The translations under genes were made by a program, and so were the position numbers. A stretch of DNA of 64,000 bases from Archivesica marissinica (Eukaryota > Mollusca > Bivalvia > Venerida > Vesicomyidae). The notes beneath the pieces are model-generated. The model saw only the letters and a list, made by a program, of their open reading frames with translations, ran no database searches and was not told the DNA's origin. Shown here in pieces: positions 1-12,834 of this stretch (position 1 is its first letter; each line of letters opens with the position of its first letter). Location: contig CM026404.1 of assembly GCA_014843695.1 (NCBI GenBank), positions 2,754,394-2,818,393 on the forward strand. Direction: 5' to 3'.

Positions 1-1099
1 ATCCAAATGACAGAATGCAGAAATACATACTTTATTACTTGAATTAAGCATGTACAGTTTCATATCAGTTATACATATGTACGACGAGATGAGTACACTA
101 GTCTGGCTTCCAGTCTGTCGATTTTCACCAATTTACTTCTGGCGCATACCCAGGTACCCCAGGTTACTACACCCTAGTATCACATTGCAACCCAAAATAC
201 AATGTAGCACCAATCAAATATCATTTCTAGTAAAAAAGACATTTTCTGAAAACAATAATGTGTGCACAATCTATATTATAAGCATGTCTATGTCCCCGCA
301 AGGGGTTTGACATTAATGGAACATACAACGTGTGTATACATACTATATGCTACAGTTCAGATTGGTTGAAACGTGGTCCTGGGGTGTAGTAACATGGGGG
401 CGTCGAACGCATGCGGTACCAATGCATGAGATGCAACAGAATATGAAAATGGGCGACTCATCATGTATATGTCTGTCAGTACACTTGTATAATATTCAAT
501 GTTAGTCTATAAACTGTCGGAGCTCACAGAAACACGGTCAGTTCACAGCATAAATAGGCGAACGTGCAAATGCAATCTTCGTGGATGTATGTCAACAGTT
601 AATGAACCTTGGATACTAATATGAATGATTCGTGCCTATGACAGATGTATTGGGCTTGGCTGCTATCCGTGGCACGTGTACTATACTACGTAGCGTACGC
701 CCTAACCTTTTCGTTCTATTGGAACGAGGTTGTTGTTTATAGTTCTCGTAAACAATTTCACGTTCAGGAATCTGTGGAATACAAAACAATAACATATACA
801 ACCTCACCGAAGTCGATTCTAAACGGCGATATTATTGTAAACTAAGTGACCTTCGTGGCCGAGTTGTTAAGGTCAGTGACTTCAAATCAAGTGCCGCTCA
901 TCGCTGTATGTTCAAATTCAATGGAGGTGTTGAATATTTTCAAGTGAAGATGCATCCACTGGCTTGTGGCAGATCGGTGGTTCTACTCTGGTTAGCGTCC
1001 GTGGTCGTCCTCTACCAATAATAGCTCAGTGGATAGTTGCCATATACATGACCTTTAATGTGTTTGTGTGACTTTAACCACCCAACACACAAATACGTA
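1..1099. other. Unique sequence, no gene recognised
   Basis: I see no convincing exon here. About 846-905 there is a weak tRNA-like stretch (CGTGGCCGAGTTGTTAAGG, then GTTCAAATTCAATGG) that resembles the head of a tRNA-derived SINE. Short open frames at 50-310 and 645-845 lack splice or codon support. Confidence 0.5.
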
Positions 1100-4000
1100 T
1101 TAGTGTTCTACAATGTCTGTATACTGTATGTTAGACTGCAGGCCATACAGAGAGACACTCTAGTGTTATACCATGTCAGTATACTGTATGTTAGAATGCA
1201 TGCCATACAGGGAGACACTTTAGTGTTATACCATGTCAGTATACTGTATGCTAGACTGCATGCCGTACAGGGAGACACTCTAGTGTTCTACAATGTCTGT
1301 ATACTGTATGTTAGACTGCAGGACGTACAGGGAGACACTTTAGTGTTATACCATGCCAGTATACTGTATGTTAGAATGCATGCCATACAGAGAGACACTC
1401 TAGTGTTATACCATGTCAGTATACTGTATGTTAGACTGCATGCCATACAGGGAGACACTTTAGTGTTATACCATGTCAGTATACTGTATGTTAGAATGCA
1501 GGCCGTACAGGGAGACACTTTAGTGTTATACCATGTCAGTATACTGTATGTTAGACTGCAGGCCGTACAGGGAGACACTTTAGTGTTATACCATGTCAAT
1601 ATACTGTATGTTAGACTGCATGCCATACAGGGATACACTTTAGTGTTATACCATGTCAGTATACTGTATGTTAGAATGCAGGCCGTACAGGGAGACACTT
1701 TAGTGTTATACCATGTCAGTATACTGTGTGTTAGACTGCAGGCCATACAGAGAGACACTTTAGTGTTATACCATGTCACTATACTGTAATGTTAGACTGT
1801 AGGCCATACAGAGAGACACTATTGTGTTATACCATGTCAGTATACTGTATGTTAGACTACAGGCCGTACAGGGAGACATTCTAGTGTTCTACCATGTCAG
1901 TATACTATATGTTAGACTGCAGGCCGTACAGGGAGACACTCTAGTGTTCTACAATGTCTGTATACTGTATGTTAGACTACAGGCCGTACAGGGAGACACT
2001 CTAGTGTTCTACAATGTCTGTATACTGTATGTTAGAATACAGGCCGTACAGGGAGACACTCTAGTGTTCTACAATGTCTGTATACTGTATGTTAGACTGC
2101 AGGCCGTACAGGGAGACACTTTAGTGATATACCATGTCAGTATACTATATGTTAGACTGCAGGACGTACAGGGAGACACTTTAGTGTTATACCATGCCAG
2201 TATACTGTATGTTAGAATGCATGCCATACAGAGAGACACTCTAGTGTTATACCATGTCAGTATACTGTATGTTAGACTGCATGCCATACAGGGAGACACT
2301 TTAGTGTTATACCATGTCAGTATACTGTATGTTAGAATGCAGGCCGTACAGGGAGACACTTTAGTGTTATACCATGTCAGTATACTGTATGTTAGACTGC
2401 AGGCCGTACAGGGAGACACTTTAGTGTTATACCATGTCAATATACTGTATGTTAGACTGCATGCCATACAGGGATACACTTTAGTGTTATACCATGTCAG
2501 TATACTGTATGTTAGAATGCAGGCCGTACAGGGAGACACTTTAGTGTTATACCATGTCAGTATACTGTGTGTTAGACTGCAGGCCATACAGAGAGACACT
2601 TTAGTGTTATACCATGTCACTATACTGTAATGTTAGACTGTAGGCCATACAGAGAGACACTATTGTGTTATACCATGTCAGTATACTGTATGTTAGACTG
2701 CAGGCCGTACAGGGAGACACTTTAGTGTTATACCATGTCAGTATACTGTGTGTTAGACTGCAGGCCATACAGAGAGACACTATTGTGTTATACCATGTCA
2801 GTATACTGTATGGTAGACTGCAGGCCATACAGAGAGACACTATTGTGTTATACCATGTCAGTATACTATATGTTAGACTGCAGGCCGTACAGGGAGACAC
2901 TTTAGTGTTATACCATGTCAGTATACTGTGTGTTAGACTGCAGGCCATACAGAGAGACACTTTAGTGTTATACCATGTCACTATACTGTAATGTTAGACT
3001 GTAGGCCATACAGAGAGACACTATTGTGTTATACCATGTCAGTATACTGTATGTTAGACTACAGGCCGTACAGGGAGACATTCTAGTGTTCTACCATGTC
3101 AGTATACTATATGTTAGACTGCAGGCCGTACAGGGAGACACTCTAGTGTTCTACAATGTCTGTATACTGTATGTTAGACTACAGGCCGTACAGGGAGACA
3201 CTCTAGTGTTCTACAATGTCTGTATACTGTATGTTAGACTACAGGCCGTACAGGGAGACACTCTAGTGTTCTACAATGTCTGTATACTGTATGTTAGACT
3301 GCAGGCTGTACAGGGAGACACTTTAGTGATATACCATGTCAGTATACTATATGTTAGACTGCAGGACGTACAGGGAGACACTTTAGTGTTATACCATGTC
3401 AGTATACTGTATGTTAGACTGCAGGCCGTACAGGGAGACACTTTAGTGATATACCATGTCAGTATACTGTATGTTAGACTGCAGGCCGTACAGGGAGACA
3501 CACTAGTGTTATACCATGTCAGTATACTATATGTTAGACTGCAGGCCGTACAGGGAGACACTTTAGTGTTATACAATGTCAGTATACTGTATGTTAGACT
3601 GCAGGCCATACAGGGAGACACTTTAGTGTTATACCATGTCAGTATACTGTATGTTAGAATGCAGGCCGTACAGGGAGACACTTTAGTGTTATACCATGTC
3701 AGTATACTGTATGTTAGAATGCAGGCCGTACAGGGAGACACTTTAGTGTTATACCATGTCAGTATACTGTGTGTTAGACTGCAGGCCATACAGAGAGACA
3801 CTATTGTGTTATACCATGTCAGTATACTGTATGGTAGACTGCAGGCCATACAGAGAGACACTATTGTGTTATACCATGTCAGTATACTATATGTTAGACT
3901 GCAGGCCATACATAGAGACACTATTGTGTTATACTATGTCAGTATACTGTATGGTAGACTGCAGGCCGTACAGGGAGACACTTTAGTGTTATACCATGTC

Positions 4001-5612
4001 AGTATACTGTGTGTTAGACTGCATGCCATACAGAGAGACACTTTAGTGTTATACCATGTCACTATACTGTAATGTTAGACTGCATGCCATACAGGGAGAC
4101 ACTTTAGTGTTATACCATGTCAGTATACTATATGTTAGACTGCAGGCCATACAGAGAGACACTATTGTGTTATACCATGTCAGTATACTGTATGTTAGAA
4201 TGCATGCCATACAGGGAGACACTTTAGTGTTATACCATGTCAGTATACTGTATGTTAGACTGCATGCCGTACAGGGAGACACTCTAGTGTTCTACAATGT
4301 CTGTATACTGTATGTTAGACTGCAGGACGTACAGGGAGACACTTTAGTGTTATACCATGTCAGTATACTGTATGTTAGAATGCATGCCATACAGAGAGAC
4401 ACTCTAGTGTTATACCATGTCAGTATACTGTATGTTAGACTGCATGCCATACAGGGAGACACTTTAGTGTTATACCATGTCAGTATACTGTGTGTTAGAC
4501 TGCAGGCCATACAGAGAGACACTTTAGTGTTATACCATGTCACTATACTGTAATGTTAGACTGTAGGCCATACAGAGAGACACTATTGTGTTATACCATG
4601 TCAGTATACTGTATGTTAGACTACAGGCCGTACAGGGAGACACTCTAGTGTTCTACCATGTCAGTATACTATATGTTAGACTGCAGGCCGTACAGGGAGA
4701 CACTCTAGTGTTCTACAATGTCTGTATACTGTATGTTAGACTACAGGCCGTACAGGGAGACACTCTAGTGTTCTACAATGTCTGTATACTGTATGTTAGA
4801 CTACAGGCCGTACAGGGAGACACTCTAGTGTTCTACAATGTCTGTATACTGTATGTTAGACTGCAGGCCGTACAGGGAGACACTTTAGTGATATACCATG
4901 TCAGTATACTATATGTTAGACTGCAGGACGTACAGGGAGACACTTTAGTGTTATACCATGTCAGTATACTGTATGTTATACTGCAGGCCGTACAGGGAGA
5001 CACTTTAGTGATATACCATGTCAGTATACTGTATTTTAGACTGCAGGCCGTACAGGGAGACACTCTAGTGTTATACCATGTCAGTATACTATATGTTAGA
5101 CTGCAGGCCGTACAGGGAGACGTTTTGTGTTTGTTGTTGTGGGTCAGGGAGACACTTTAGTGTTATACCATGTCAGTATACTGTATGTTAGAATGCAGGC
5201 CGTACAGGGAGACACTTTAGTGTTATACCATGTCAGTATACTGTATGTTAGACTGCATGCCATACAGGGAGACACTTTAGTGTTATACCATGTCAGTATA
5301 CTGTGTGTTAGACTGCAGGCCATACAGAGAGACACTTTAGTGTTATACCATGTCACTATACTGTAATGTTAGACTGCAGGCCATACAGAGAGACACTATT
5401 GTGTTATACCATGTCAGTATACTGTATGGTAGACTGCAGGCCATACAGAGAGACACTATTGTGTTATACCATGTCAGTATACTATATGTTAGACTGCAGG
5501 CCATACAGAGAGACACTATTGTGTTATACCATGTCAGTATACTGTATGGTAGACTGCAGGCCGTACAGGGAGACACTTTAGTGTTATACCATGTCAGTAT
5601 ACTATATGTTAG
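1100..5612. repeat. 60-bp minisatellite with higher-order structure (~75 copies)
   Basis: The unit is about GTTAGACTGCAGGCCGTACA, GGGAGACACTTTAGTGTTAT, ACCATGTCAGTATACTGTAT. Blocks of many units recur almost unchanged; for example the series ending at 1789 recurs ending at 2630. A 61-base variant containing ACTGTAATGTTAG marks block ends near 1787, 2629, 2990, 4071, 4552 and 5365. A foreign stretch at 5123-5148 (TTTTGTGTTTGTTGTTGTGG) breaks the array. Because 60 is a multiple of three, both strands show long open frames that are not genes. Confidence 0.95.
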
Positions 5613-6339
5613 TCCTTTTTCTAGGTTTGTGCGTGCGTCCTTGTTTATTGCTGGCTTCGGCCATGTTATGTACCATGCTAAGGGTATTCCACATGAATAT
5701 GAAAGATTCATACTCCTCGTCGACACATGCAAGCCAGTATTGCTCCAAACTAGTATGTTTAGTATTTTTTGTATTCCATGTTCGCAGGAGTTCCCATTTC
5801 CTTCGTGTGTCCTTATAAAATGTTGCTGCACGAAACCATGCTAAACATAGTCTCCGTGGCCTAGTGGTTAAGGCGTTCGGGAGGTCGATGGCTTGAACCT
5901 CGTCAGGGGTTTGTTTTGATATAGCTAATTATATAATGGTGACCGATTGCCTATCAGCATGGCGCATGACTTCAAGGATTCGGGAAGTACTGATGTCCAT
6001 AGAAAAGTGTCTCATAAGTCAGTAATAGCTGGCCCTTTCAATAGAGATGACACTATAATAAACACACACTTTACTTTTACTTTTATAATGGTAGCTATAT
6101 CACTTGCTTTTCTTGTAGAACAAGTGAATTAAAAACGTGACATTCCCGTATGTTTGCACTAAGTTGTATATTGAATAAGTATGGCTTACAGCGTTTACTC
6201 AGTTGTGTTGAATGGTTGTATTTAAGTGCCTACATTCTAAGTACAGTATAGTTTATATCCTTAGTTTAAACATATTGCATTGCGTTCAAGTAACATAAAT
6301 ATACACACACTGCACAATATGTTATACAAGAAATCAAAT
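5613..6339. other. Unique sequence with a tRNA-like SINE fragment
   Basis: At 5851-5910 the sequence TCTCCGTGGCCTAGTGGTTA followed by GGCTTGAACCTCG resembles the A and B boxes of a tRNA-derived SINE head. The rest is AT-rich and I recognise no gene in it. Confidence 0.5.
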
Positions 6340-6757
6340 GCAATGAATAATATATGTATATGAATGGAAGTGTTATAATGAATAGTATATGAATGGAAGT
6401 GTTATAATGAATAGTATATGAATGGAAGTGTTATAATGAATAGTATATGAATGGAAGTGTTATAATGAATAGTATATGAATGGAAGTGTTATAATGAATA
6501 GTATATGAATGGAACTGTTATAATGAATAGTATATGAATGGAAGTGTTATAATGAATAGTATATGAATGGAAGTGTTATAATGAATAGTATATGAATGGA
6601 AGTGTTATAATGAATAGTATATGAATGGAAGTGTTATAATGAATAGTATATGAATGGAAGTGTTATAATGAATAGTATATGAATGGAAGTGTTATAATGA
6701 ATAGTATATGAATGGAACTGTTATAATGAATAGTATATGAATGGAACTGTTATAATT
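6340..6757. repeat. 29-bp minisatellite (~14 copies)
   Basis: The unit is GTATATGAATGGAAGTG followed by TTATAATGAATA. Copies are nearly identical; three have AACTG instead of AAGTG. Confidence 0.95.
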
Positions 6758-8515
6758 TATAAGAAGCACATGAGTTTATATCATTGACAGTAGTACATGC
6801 AGCTCTTTGCTTTTTCTATTTATAGTAACTCATTTGCATATAAGGGAATATGAAGTACGTCACGCGAGTGCGCGTCACTATAGAGCCTATTGATGATATA
6901 TCGCGCAACTACCGATCTCTTTGGTTGTTGCGTATACGCCACCACTACAGAGCTCTTTGCTTTTTTTCGTATACGCGTCACTATATAGCCTATTGGTAAT
7001 AGCTTTATAAATAGCGATCTCGTACCATTCTATAAATATAGACTACGAACCGATCCATAAATAACCAACGCTTCTATATAAATATAGTCCTATTAGAACG
7101 GTCTTAGTACTCAAGCGGCTTCAACGAATATACGGGTAAGTTCATTATATTATTCGAGCTAGGCGTACGTTTTTATCGAGTAAGAAATCATAATTATACT
7201 CTATATACAAACTTAACCTATGTACGAAAATGAATAATATATATCTTACCTCGTTACGTATAATTCCATAAAAACGAGATATATTATTAATAATCCGTAA
7301 TGTACGTTTTAGAGGGCCATGTCACTAGACACGTCATAGCCATAGCGTATATGAAACACGAATAAAGTACACATATTTTATCGTATAGAGTGATTCAACG
7401 ATTAATATAAATGTCCGATTAGGCATTGTTCCATGCCCTTCTTCAAGACACGTAGCCCAGCTACAACCGTACGATACATCTCAGTTAAGCAACTCCCCCA
7501 ACACCAGCAGTACACAAAATGAAGGCTAAATCCGTTTACAACAGTATTTACTACAAAATACGTCATTAGTGTCATGGAATGCCATAGAAATACTTAAGCA
7601 CGGAACCAAACACTGACGCAGCTAATTATAAATATCGCGTTGCAAATTTGTCAGTTGACCCTAAATAACCTTATCAGGAATGCGATAAATATTTCTAGCA
7701 CAGTTAATTATAAATATCGCTTGGCAAATTGGTTCATGATTCTAAGTTAATTAATACGTTCACATACAGATATTGTCAATGCCAACTAAAGGTATGACCA
7801 ACAGCATTTCTCATAACGGATTATCTGATAAGCCCGTACATAACTTAATCACCAGGTCATCCGCATCTAAAGAGAAAACAGCAAGGAGCCAGACTGCCAC
7901 ATTCATACGGGTAATTCTAAATATCTCGCGTCGTTAAATATGTCCCGAATGCACCTTACAATCTAAAGGTAATTAATTACGAATAACTACAAATCGACGC
8001 CGAAATCAGTAAATGTAATTAAGAAATGTTAAATGTCAAATACTCGTTTCGCTATCGTGCTAACTTAAATTTGTATAAATTATTTACATCCCCGATGCTA
8101 ATCACGTGATCGGTGTTACAGCGCGCATCCTTTATTACAGTTGTAGAGAACATGCGTATGTGTCAATGTTGTTATCATAATACGCCTATCAGTTCCACGC
8201 GAAGCCTATTTTATGGCAATACATGCGTTATTTGATAGACGACGTCGCTCGGAGATTCGGGTTCGAACATTGGCTTATGAATGTATACGTCCAGACTGGT
8301 GTGACACCTGTGTGGTCGCTACAGGAAAATGTTGCTTTCCAATATGCTCATCCGTTAGCCTTACTTATTTATTTATCATCCACCCCCTTATTAATCTGGG
8401 TGACGCCTCTAAAAGTGCATTCGTTAATTCATTTTTGTTGCAGGATACCCTCCAATTCCAGAACCATACAGGCGCGTAGCTGACATTAGGCCCGGGCCTG
8501 CACATCAGTATTTAT
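6758..8515. other. Unique AT-rich sequence left of the gap
   Basis: No gene is recognised. At 6876 and 6982 two diverged copies of CGCGTCACTATAGAGCCTAT sit about 106 bases apart, followed by several TATAAATA motifs near 7005, 7031 and 7077. Near 8040-8090 a stretch (CTCGTTTCGCTATCG, AAATTTGTATAAATTATTTA) resembles the 3' tail of the SINEs at 13.5 and 14.0 kb. An open frame at 8213-8479 has no recognisable similarity. Confidence 0.5.
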
Positions 8516-9515
8516 NNNNNNNNNNNNNNNNNNNNNNNNNNNNNNNNNNNNNNNNNNNNNNNNNNNNNNNNNNNNNNNNNNNNNNNNNNNNNNNNNNNNN
8601 NNNNNNNNNNNNNNNNNNNNNNNNNNNNNNNNNNNNNNNNNNNNNNNNNNNNNNNNNNNNNNNNNNNNNNNNNNNNNNNNNNNNNNNNNNNNNNNNNNNN
8701 NNNNNNNNNNNNNNNNNNNNNNNNNNNNNNNNNNNNNNNNNNNNNNNNNNNNNNNNNNNNNNNNNNNNNNNNNNNNNNNNNNNNNNNNNNNNNNNNNNNN
8801 NNNNNNNNNNNNNNNNNNNNNNNNNNNNNNNNNNNNNNNNNNNNNNNNNNNNNNNNNNNNNNNNNNNNNNNNNNNNNNNNNNNNNNNNNNNNNNNNNNNN
8901 NNNNNNNNNNNNNNNNNNNNNNNNNNNNNNNNNNNNNNNNNNNNNNNNNNNNNNNNNNNNNNNNNNNNNNNNNNNNNNNNNNNNNNNNNNNNNNNNNNNN
9001 NNNNNNNNNNNNNNNNNNNNNNNNNNNNNNNNNNNNNNNNNNNNNNNNNNNNNNNNNNNNNNNNNNNNNNNNNNNNNNNNNNNNNNNNNNNNNNNNNNNN
9101 NNNNNNNNNNNNNNNNNNNNNNNNNNNNNNNNNNNNNNNNNNNNNNNNNNNNNNNNNNNNNNNNNNNNNNNNNNNNNNNNNNNNNNNNNNNNNNNNNNNN
9201 NNNNNNNNNNNNNNNNNNNNNNNNNNNNNNNNNNNNNNNNNNNNNNNNNNNNNNNNNNNNNNNNNNNNNNNNNNNNNNNNNNNNNNNNNNNNNNNNNNNN
9301 NNNNNNNNNNNNNNNNNNNNNNNNNNNNNNNNNNNNNNNNNNNNNNNNNNNNNNNNNNNNNNNNNNNNNNNNNNNNNNNNNNNNNNNNNNNNNNNNNNNN
9401 NNNNNNNNNNNNNNNNNNNNNNNNNNNNNNNNNNNNNNNNNNNNNNNNNNNNNNNNNNNNNNNNNNNNNNNNNNNNNNNNNNNNNNNNNNNNNNNNNNNN
9501 NNNNNNNNNNNNNNN
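8516..9515. other. Assembly gap (1000 N)
   Basis: Exactly 1000 N characters, the usual size for a scaffold gap of unknown length. The 25-bp array begins at its right edge, so the gap probably lies inside or beside that array. Upstream RAB3GAP2 exons may be lost in it. Confidence 0.98.
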
Positions 9516-10815
9516 CTCCGTTACCCAACTAGATAGCTCCCTCTGTTACCCAGCTAGATAGCTCCCTCCGTTACCCAGCTAGATAGCTTCCTTCGTTACC
9601 CAGCTAGATAGCTTCCTCCGTTACCCAGCTAGATAGCTTCCTTCATTACCCAGCTAGATAGCTTCCTCCGTTACCCAGCTAGAGAGCTTCCTTCGTTACC
9701 CAGCTAGATAGCTTCCTCCGTTACCCAACTAGATAGCTCCCTCCGTTACCCAGCTAGATAGCTTCCTCCGTTACCCAGCGAGATAGCTTCCTCTGTTACC
9801 CAGCTAGATAGCTTCCTCCGTTACCCAGCTAGATAGCTTCCTCCGTTACCCAGCTAGATAGCTTCCTCCGTTACCCAGCTAGATAGCTTCCTCCGTTACC
9901 CAGCTAGATAGCTTCCTCCGTTACCCAGCTAGATAGCTTCCTCCGTTACCCAGCTAGATAGCTCCCTCCGTTACCCAGCTAGATAGCTTCCTTCGTTACC
10001 CAGCTAGATAGCTCCCTTCGTTACCCAGCTAGATAGCTTCCTCCGTTACCCAGCTAGATAGCTTCCTCCTTTACCCAGCTAGATAGCTTCCTCCGTTACC
10101 CAGCTAGATAGCTCCCTCCGTTACCCAGCTAGATAGCTTCCTTCGTTACCCAGCTAGATAGCTTCCTTCGTTACCCAGCTAGATTGCTTCCTTCGTTACC
10201 CAGCTAGATAGCTTCCTTCGTTACCCAGCTAGATAGCTTCCTCTGTTACCCAGCTAGATAGCTTCCTCCATTACCCCGCGAGATAGCTCCTCCGGGGGAC
10301 CCAGCTAGATGCTTCCTCCGATTACCCAGACCCAGCTAGATAGCTTCCTCCGTTACCCAGCTAGATAGCTCCCTCCGTTACCCAACTAGATAGCTTCCTT
10401 CGTTACCCAGCTAGATAGCTCCCTTCGTTACCCAGCTAGATAGCTTCCTCCGTTACCCAGCTAGATAGCTTCCTCCGTTACCCAGCTAGATAGCTTCCTC
10501 CGTTACCCAGCTAGATAGCTCCCTCCGTTACCCAGCTAGATAGCTTCCTTCGTTACCCAGCTAGATAGCTCCCTTCGTTACCCAGCTAGATAGCTTCCTC
10601 CGTTACCCAGCTAGATAGCTTCCTCCTTTACCCAGCTAGATAGCTTCCTCCGTTACCCAGCTAGATAGCTCCCTCTGTTACCCAGCTAGATAGCTTCCTT
10701 CGTTACCCAGCTAGATAGCTTCCTTCGTTACCCAGCTAGATAGCTTCCTCCGTTACCCAGCTAGATAGCTCCCTCCGTTACCCAGCTAGATAGCTTCCTC
10801 CGTTACCCAGCTAGA
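9516..10815. repeat. 25-bp minisatellite (~52 copies)
   Basis: The unit is GTTACCCAGCTAGATAGCTT plus CCTCC. The stretch 10275-10335 is irregular (lost and added bases), unlike the clean flanks, and may be a sequencing or assembly fault. The array ends about 55 bases before RAB3GAP2 exon a. Confidence 0.95.
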
Positions 10816-10869
10816 AGAAAGATGTAATTACATGTGTATTTATTAACTGTGTACTTGTGTGTATTTCAG

Positions 10870-10940
10870 GTGTCTGTAGTATGATGTGGCATATGTTTTT
10901 GTCCAAGAAGTTCCATGCAACAGCTCACTTAATGGAAAAG
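10870..10940 (+). CDS. RAB3GAP2: RAB3GAP2-like exon a
   Basis: First visible exon. The acceptor reads TGTGTATTTCAG and the donor is AAAAG|GTAAAG. Two bases complete a codon from an exon not seen here; the frame then reads VCSMMWHMFLSKKF followed by HATAHLMEK. The exon ends in phase 0, and the next exon continues directly with VGKFPKDRLCRK. The 25-bp array ends about 55 bases upstream of the exon, and the 38-bp array begins at its donor. Confidence 0.75.
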
Positions 10941-11878
10941 GTAAAGAATGAGAATTTATGCAATTAGGAGAGTAAAGCAGATTAGATGAGGATTTATGCA
11001 ATTAGGAGAGTAAAGCAGATTAGATGGGGATTTATGCAATTATGAGGGTAAAGCAGATTAGATGGGGATTTATGCAATTAGGAGAGTAAAGCAGATTAGA
11101 TGAGGATTTATGCAATTAGGAGAGTAAAGCAGATTAGATGAGGATTTATGCAATTAGGAGAGTAAAGCAGATTAGATGAGGATTTATGCAATTAGGAGAG
11201 TAAAGCAGATTAGATGAGGATTTAGATTTATGCAATTAGGAGAGTAAAGCAGATTAGATGAGGATTTATGCAATTAGGAGAGTAAAGCAGATTAGATGAG
11301 GATTTATGCAATTAGGAGAGTAAAGCAGATTAGATGAGGATTTATGCAATTAGGAGAGTAAAGCAGATTAGATGAGGATTTATGCAATTAGGAGAGTAAA
11401 GCAGATTAGATGAGGATTTATGCAATTAGGAGAGTAAAGCAGATTAGATGAGGATTTATGCAATTAGGAGAGTAAAGCATTAGATGGGATTTATGCAATT
11501 AGGAGAGTAAAGCAGATTAGATGGGTTGTTGTGGGATTTATGCAATTAGGAGAGTAAAGCAGATTAGATGAGGATTTATGCAATTAGGAGAGTAAAGCAG
11601 ATTAGATGAGGATTTATGCAATTAGGAGAGTAAAGCAGATTAGATGAGGATTTATGCAATTAGGAGAGTAAAGCAGATTAGATGAGGATTTATGCAATTA
11701 TGAGAGTAAAGCAGATTAGATGAGGATTTATGCAATTAGGAGAGTAAAGCAGATTAGATGAGGATTTATGCAATTAGGAGAGTAAAGCAGATTAGATGAG
11801 GATTTATGCAATTAGGAGTGTAAAGCAGATTAGATGAGGATTTATGCAATTAGGAGAGTAAAGCAGATTAGATGAGGA
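10941..11878. repeat. 38-bp minisatellite starting at a splice donor (~24 copies)
   Basis: The unit is GTAAAGCAGATTAGATGAGG plus ATTTATGCAATTAGGAGA. The first, shorter unit begins with the GTAAAG donor of RAB3GAP2 exon a. Irregular units occur at 11475-11535, where GGTTGTTGTGGG is inserted. Confidence 0.95.
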
Positions 11879-12834
11879 CTTCTCTGTGTCATGTTGCATA
11901 TTATTATGCTTATATTTAAGAGTAATGTCATGTTACGTATTACCATGTTTAACGGTAAAATCAGCGGTAAAATCTACAGCAATCTCTCCCTTGAAACAAG
12001 ATGGTTTGTTGATAACTGTTCTTGCATATTACCCATGATTCTCTGCACTTCCTGTTCTTGCATATTACCCATAATTCTCTGCACTTCCTGCATGTGATCC
12101 GCAGTGGAATACTTATTTCCATCTGTATAGAGGGCGCCACCGTACAATCCTGTTTGTGTTTATATGTGTTAGGGGATTAATCAGATCTTGAATATCATAG
12201 CGCGTTTAAAAAGTGTATAGCTAGTTGTCAAAATATCAATGCATTGTTTACAATTGAACAAAGTGATACAAATTATTATGAAAATAACACAGAATGTGTC
12301 GTCTGTTCAGGCTCTATGATGTTTGCTAGTCGGATAGTGGAGCTGAAACACTTGTCTGAATAGCAAACAACATACATGTAGATGCTGATCTGGGTCTATG
12401 TTGTTTGCATATTCCTTGCATTCATTCAGCATTTTAAGGATGACTCTGCCCGCAGAACCCAGTCTGAAGTAAACTGCCGTGTACTGATACAGCACTATAA
12501 ACAATTACAACACACAAAACAAACTGAAGTACATCTACACATCTTACAATAAATGATTAGTAAGAAGAACATACCTGCACGAAGATCTCTTTAGAACCTG
12601 TAGAAGATGTTTGTTTAATCCATATATACTTATATTAGTTTTACCAATTAAGTCATTGATTTACTAGGTTAATATTCTTTATGGCTAACAAGCATGTTTG
12701 TCTTACCTACATAATGTTATGTTTTAACATTTTTCAGCATTTATCTTAGAAACAAATTAATAATAAATATGCATACTATTATCAGGGATTCTAATTTTAT
12801 AGCCGTTACCATTATTTTATGTTATATAGTCGGG
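11879..12834. other. Intron sequence with a foldback-element fragment
   Basis: Mostly unique intron. At 12310-12410 there is a diverged copy of the foldback element seen at 21.2 and 32.0 kb (AGCAAACAACATA, GATCTGGGTCTATGTTGTTT). A short direct duplication of TGTTCTTGCATATTACCCAT occurs near 12018 and 12052. Confidence 0.6.

Noticed and set aside
1100..5612. CRISPR-like appearance of regular repeats
   Set aside because: Units are contiguous without unique spacers, and introns and SINEs show a eukaryotic genome.
5620..5831. - strand frame with a protein-like stretch beside the 60-bp array
   Set aside because: It is fused to array sequence, has no recognisable domain, and the + strand is open as well.
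1058..5844. Open frames with LYHVSILYVRLQAVQGDT units
   Set aside because: Artefact of the 60-bp array; broken by each 61-base unit.
8213..8483. Two overlapping 86-88-residue frames left of the gap
   Set aside because: No similarity I recognise to RAB3GAP2 or any family, and no convincing splice borders that fit exon a.
8512..9528. 338-residue open frame of undetermined residues
   Set aside because: It is the N run of the assembly gap.
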